NCBI GenBank assembly: GCA_964036195.1
Contig: OZ038459.1
Coordinates: 1,547,206-1,611,205, forward strand
Direction: 5' to 3'
Length of the DNA stretch: 64,000 bases
Source: Sphaerolaimus hirsutus
Taxonomy: Eukaryota; Nematoda; Chromadorea; Monhysterida; Sphaerolaimidae
Part shown: piece after piece, positions 63,655 through 64,000 of the stretch
How positions within the stretch are numbered: position 1 is the first letter of the stretch
Layout of the letters: every line of letters starts with the position of its first letter
Translations under genes and position numbers: made by a program
The notes under the pieces: generated by a model
What the model was told of the DNA's origin: nothing
Seen by the model: only the letters and a program-made list of their open reading frames with translations
Database searches by the model: none

Positions 63655-64000
63655 AAATACTATATTTCCTCGATATAGTCCCCTCAAAATGTACATTATG
63701 AGTTTAACCCCCCCCACCAAATATAGTGTATAGAGATTGTAACTGAAAAATGCTATGGTTTGTGATCTGGGAAAGTAGAACACACGTTAAAAACAGTGAC
63801 TGGGTTATGTTAGAAGAGGGTTTATACTGTCTTTGTACATGTATAAGTCTATAGTCTTATACATTGCGGTTTTTGTTGCATTTTTTGATGTCTGTGTATG
63901 TTACATACAACAATTGAGTACTGGCATTTCAAGAAATTTCTGGTGAAATCATAAACCCCCCTCATTTAACTGCCCTCAAAAATCTCACTCTGAAAAAATA
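63655..64000. mobile_element. Truncated CCTCGATATAGTCCCCTC element at window edge
   Basis: CTATATTTCCTCGATATAGT and internal ATGTTAGAAGAGGGTTTATA, TTATACATTGCGGTTTTTGT match the CCGTATTTCCTCGAAATACCC family interior (16827, 23816). It runs off the right edge. Confidence 0.55.

Overview
The window is eukaryotic and almost certainly from an arthropod. It carries a muscleblind-type CCCH zinc-finger gene and an MH2-domain (SMAD-fold) gene, both on the minus strand. Both are split into small, very GC-rich, CAG/glutamine-rich exons that lie in AT-rich introns packed with non-autonomous DNA transposons. There are no prokaryote-style genes. Most long open frames are antisense shadows of CAG tracts or frames inside repeats. 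Exons were placed by hand from protein similarity, GT/AG sites and reading-phase continuity, without RNA evidence.

Right part (about 34.1-54.4 kb, minus strand): a muscleblind (mbl) gene of at least 14 coding exons, from a start codon at 54356 to a stop at 34068. Phase is continuous across every junction and predicts a protein of about 860 residues. It has the two tandem CCCH pairs typical of muscleblind/MBNL plus a third CCCH pair near the C-terminus, separated by Q/A-rich linkers. Upstream (54.4-64 kb) are a GC-rich flank, a tRNA-like sequence, a 200-bp assembly gap, GC-rich islands that may hold the promoter, and repeats.

Left part (about 0.75-16.1 kb, minus strand): the 3' portion of a gene with a divergent MH2 domain (KVFD and TPCWI motifs as in SMADs) followed by a long Q/S-rich tail. 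At least 12 exons are visible. The first exon(s) are not identified and the 3' end probably lies left of the window. One 10-kb intron holds concentrically nested palindromic elements and a foldback-like element, one arm of which has grown into about ten copies of a 612-bp tandem repeat.

The most interesting system is a family of short inverted-repeat transposons whose ends supply splice sites. Six introns (five in the MH2 gene, one in muscleblind) coincide exactly or almost exactly with one insertion. The element's first bases (GTGCCA or GTGACA) form the 5' splice site. In five of them the 3-bp target duplication (CAG, once mutated to TAG) forms the 3' splice site, so splicing restores the uninterrupted codons. 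These have the hallmarks of introners, transposons that create introns. In the sixth the target was CTG, no AG was made, and the nearest AG would remove four codons from the core of the MH2 domain. Several other MITE families in the window also have CAG or CTG target duplications.

The 16.1-33.7 kb interval shows no recognisable gene. It is a mosaic of MITE families: three with CCGTATTT termini, a large family with ACACAC(A/G)CTAGT termini, and families with CAG/CTG duplications. It also holds a 17-bp-unit hairpin and a TTTCCG-rich tract.
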